Made by a program: the position numbers and the translations under genes. The notes beneath the pieces were generated by a model. That model was given only the letters and a program-made list of their open reading frames with translations. It was not told where the DNA came from and did not search any database. Shown in pieces: positions 62,876 through 64,000 of a stretch of DNA of 64,000 bases. The DNA is from Lithobates sylvaticus. Taxonomy: Eukaryota > Chordata > Amphibia > Anura > Ranidae. The stretch covers positions 374,265,445-374,329,444 of the forward strand of contig CM053030.1 in the NCBI GenBank assembly GCA_028564925.1. The letters run 5' to 3'. Position 1 is the first letter of the stretch. Each line of letters opens with the position of its first letter.

Positions 62876-64000
62876 GTCCCCTCCGCAGCCTCTGACCTCC
62901 TGGGCCCCCTCCCCCTCGCAGCCTCTGACCTCCTGGGCCCCCTCCCCCTCGCAGCCTCTGACCTCCTGTCCCCCCTCCCCCCTCGCAGCCTCTGACCTCC
63001 TGGGCCCCCCCCCCCTCGCAGCCTCTGACCTCCTGTCCCCCCCCCCCCTCAAAGCCTCTGACCTCCTGCCCCCCTGCCCCCCCCCTCGCAGCCTCTGACC
63101 TCCTGTCCCCCCTCCCCCCTCAAAGCCTCTGACCTCCTGGGCCCCCTCACCCTCGCAGCCTCTGACCTCCTGGGCCCCCTCCCCCTCGCAGCCTCTGACC
63201 TCCTGTCCCCCCTCCCCCCTCAAAGCCTCTGACCTCCTGCCCCCTGCCCCCCCCTCGCAGCCTCTGACCTCCTGTCCCCCCTCCCCCCTCAAAGCCTCTG
63301 ACCTCCTGCCCCCCCTCGCAGCCTCTGACCTCCTGCCCCCCCCCTCGCAGCCTCTGACCTCCTGCCCCCCCTCGCAGCCTCTGACCTCCTGCCCCCCCTC
63401 GCAGCCTCTGACCTCCTGTCCCCCCCCTGCAGCCTCTGACCTCCTGTCCCCCCTCGCAGCCTCTGACCTCCTGTCCCCCCTCGCAGCCTCTGACCTCCTG
63501 TCCCCCCTCGCAGCCTCTGACCTCCTGTCCCCCCTCGCAGCCTCTGACCTCCTGTCCCCCCCCTTCGCAGCCTCTGACCTCCTGTCCCCCCCTTCGCAGC
63601 CTCTGACCTCCTGTCCCCCCTCCCCCCTCAAAGCCTCTGACCTCCTGCCCCCCCTCGCAGCCTCTGACCTCCTGCCCCCCCTCGCAGCCTCTGACCTCCT
63701 GCCCCCCCTCGCAGCCTCTGACCTCCTGCCCCCCTCGCAGCCTCTGACCTCCTGCCCCCCTCGCAGCCTCTGACCTCCTGTCCCCCCTGCAGCCTCTGAC
63801 CTCCTGTCCCCCCTCGCAGCCTCTGACCTCCTGTCCCCCCTCGCAGCCTCTGACCTCCTGCCCCCCCTCGCAGCCTCTGACCTCCTGCCCCCCCTCGCAG
63901 CCTCTGACCTCCTGTCCCCCCCCCCTCACAGCCTCTGACCTCCTGTCCCCCCCCTTCGCAGCCTCTGACCTCCTGTCCCCCCCCTTCGCAGCCTCTGACC
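62876..64000 (-). repeat. C-rich minisatellite, 27-bp unit, runs off right edge
   Basis: About 40 copies of CTCGCAGCCTCTGACCTCCTG followed by a C run (4-9). Variants alternate TCGCAG, TCAAAG and CTGCAG. On the minus strand the G runs give G-quadruplex potential. Since 27 is a multiple of 3, minus-strand frames stay open for up to 357 codons (GGQEVRGCEG repeats). These are artefacts of the repeat. Confidence 0.95.

Noticed and set aside
62558-63929. Long minus-strand open frames (357 and 260 codons) in the right-end array
   Set aside because: They are translations of a 27-bp tandem repeat whose length keeps the frame open. There is no domain or codon signal, and two frames are open over the same bases.
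1-64000. CRISPR arrays, bacterial operons, tRNA or rRNA genes
   Set aside because: The tandem arrays have no spacer structure, no cloverleaf-forming tRNA sequence was found, and the intron and polyadenylation signals point to a eukaryote.

Overview
This window looks like repeat-dominated vertebrate DNA, most likely from a frog (anuran, possibly ranid-like). The basis is the combination of TTAA-flanked MITE families, Tc1/mariner copies, Penelope-like (Neptune-type) retroelements, L1/Tx1-type LINEs, a Gmr1-like Ty3 element and PIF/Harbinger elements. The species call is inference from family resemblance. I found no convincing host protein-coding gene, tRNA, rRNA or CRISPR array. Nearly all coding potential belongs to transposable elements.

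Layout. 1-3.2 kb: partial Gmr1-like LTR element (minus strand) abutting a large palindrome and an AT-rich dispersed repeat. 3.2-18.3 kb: a mosaic of MITEs, namely TTAA-flanked piggyBac-like and Kolobok/T2-like types, TAA/TTA-flanked Harbinger types and hAT types, with a solo LTR at 14.4 kb. 19.08-20.34 kb: a very G-rich minisatellite. 20.9-23.2 kb: TTAA element, TA/ACAT microsatellites, a rearranged Tc1 element and a hAT MITE. 23.3-27.3 kb: an L1 fragment split by a MITE, plus further MITEs. 28.1-35.3 kb: one decayed L1 (ORF1, endonuclease, reverse transcriptase) broken up by four nested elements, including a 1.86-kb foldback. 35.3-43 kb: a decayed minus-strand endogenous retrovirus interrupted by two TTAA elements and a solo LTR. 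43-48.4 kb: a Penelope-like fragment joined to a decayed Tc1 transposase, followed by unassigned sequence with short open frames.

48,895-56,544 holds the standout feature: a structurally complete 7.65-kb PIF/Harbinger transposon with matching terminal inverted repeats and a TAA target duplication. It carries three spliceable, uninterrupted genes. They are a MADF-domain protein (minus), a Myb/SANT-like protein (plus, three exons) and a DDE transposase (minus, two exons, all three catalytic residues visible). A compact region with a TATA box lies between the two divergent DNA-binding protein genes. A 427-bp MITE at 60,180-60,606 has the same two termini and a TTA target duplication, so it is the obvious non-autonomous partner. 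In known PIF/Harbinger systems the transposase works with a Myb/SANT-type partner that aids nuclear import and end binding. Here two different Myb-like proteins are present in one element.

57-64 kb: Harbinger and hAT MITEs, the 3' half of a hAT transposon with a transposase C-terminus, a 5'-truncated Penelope-like element flanked by an inverted copy of its own 3' tail (with two MITEs nested in one arm), and a C-rich 27-bp minisatellite that runs off the right edge.
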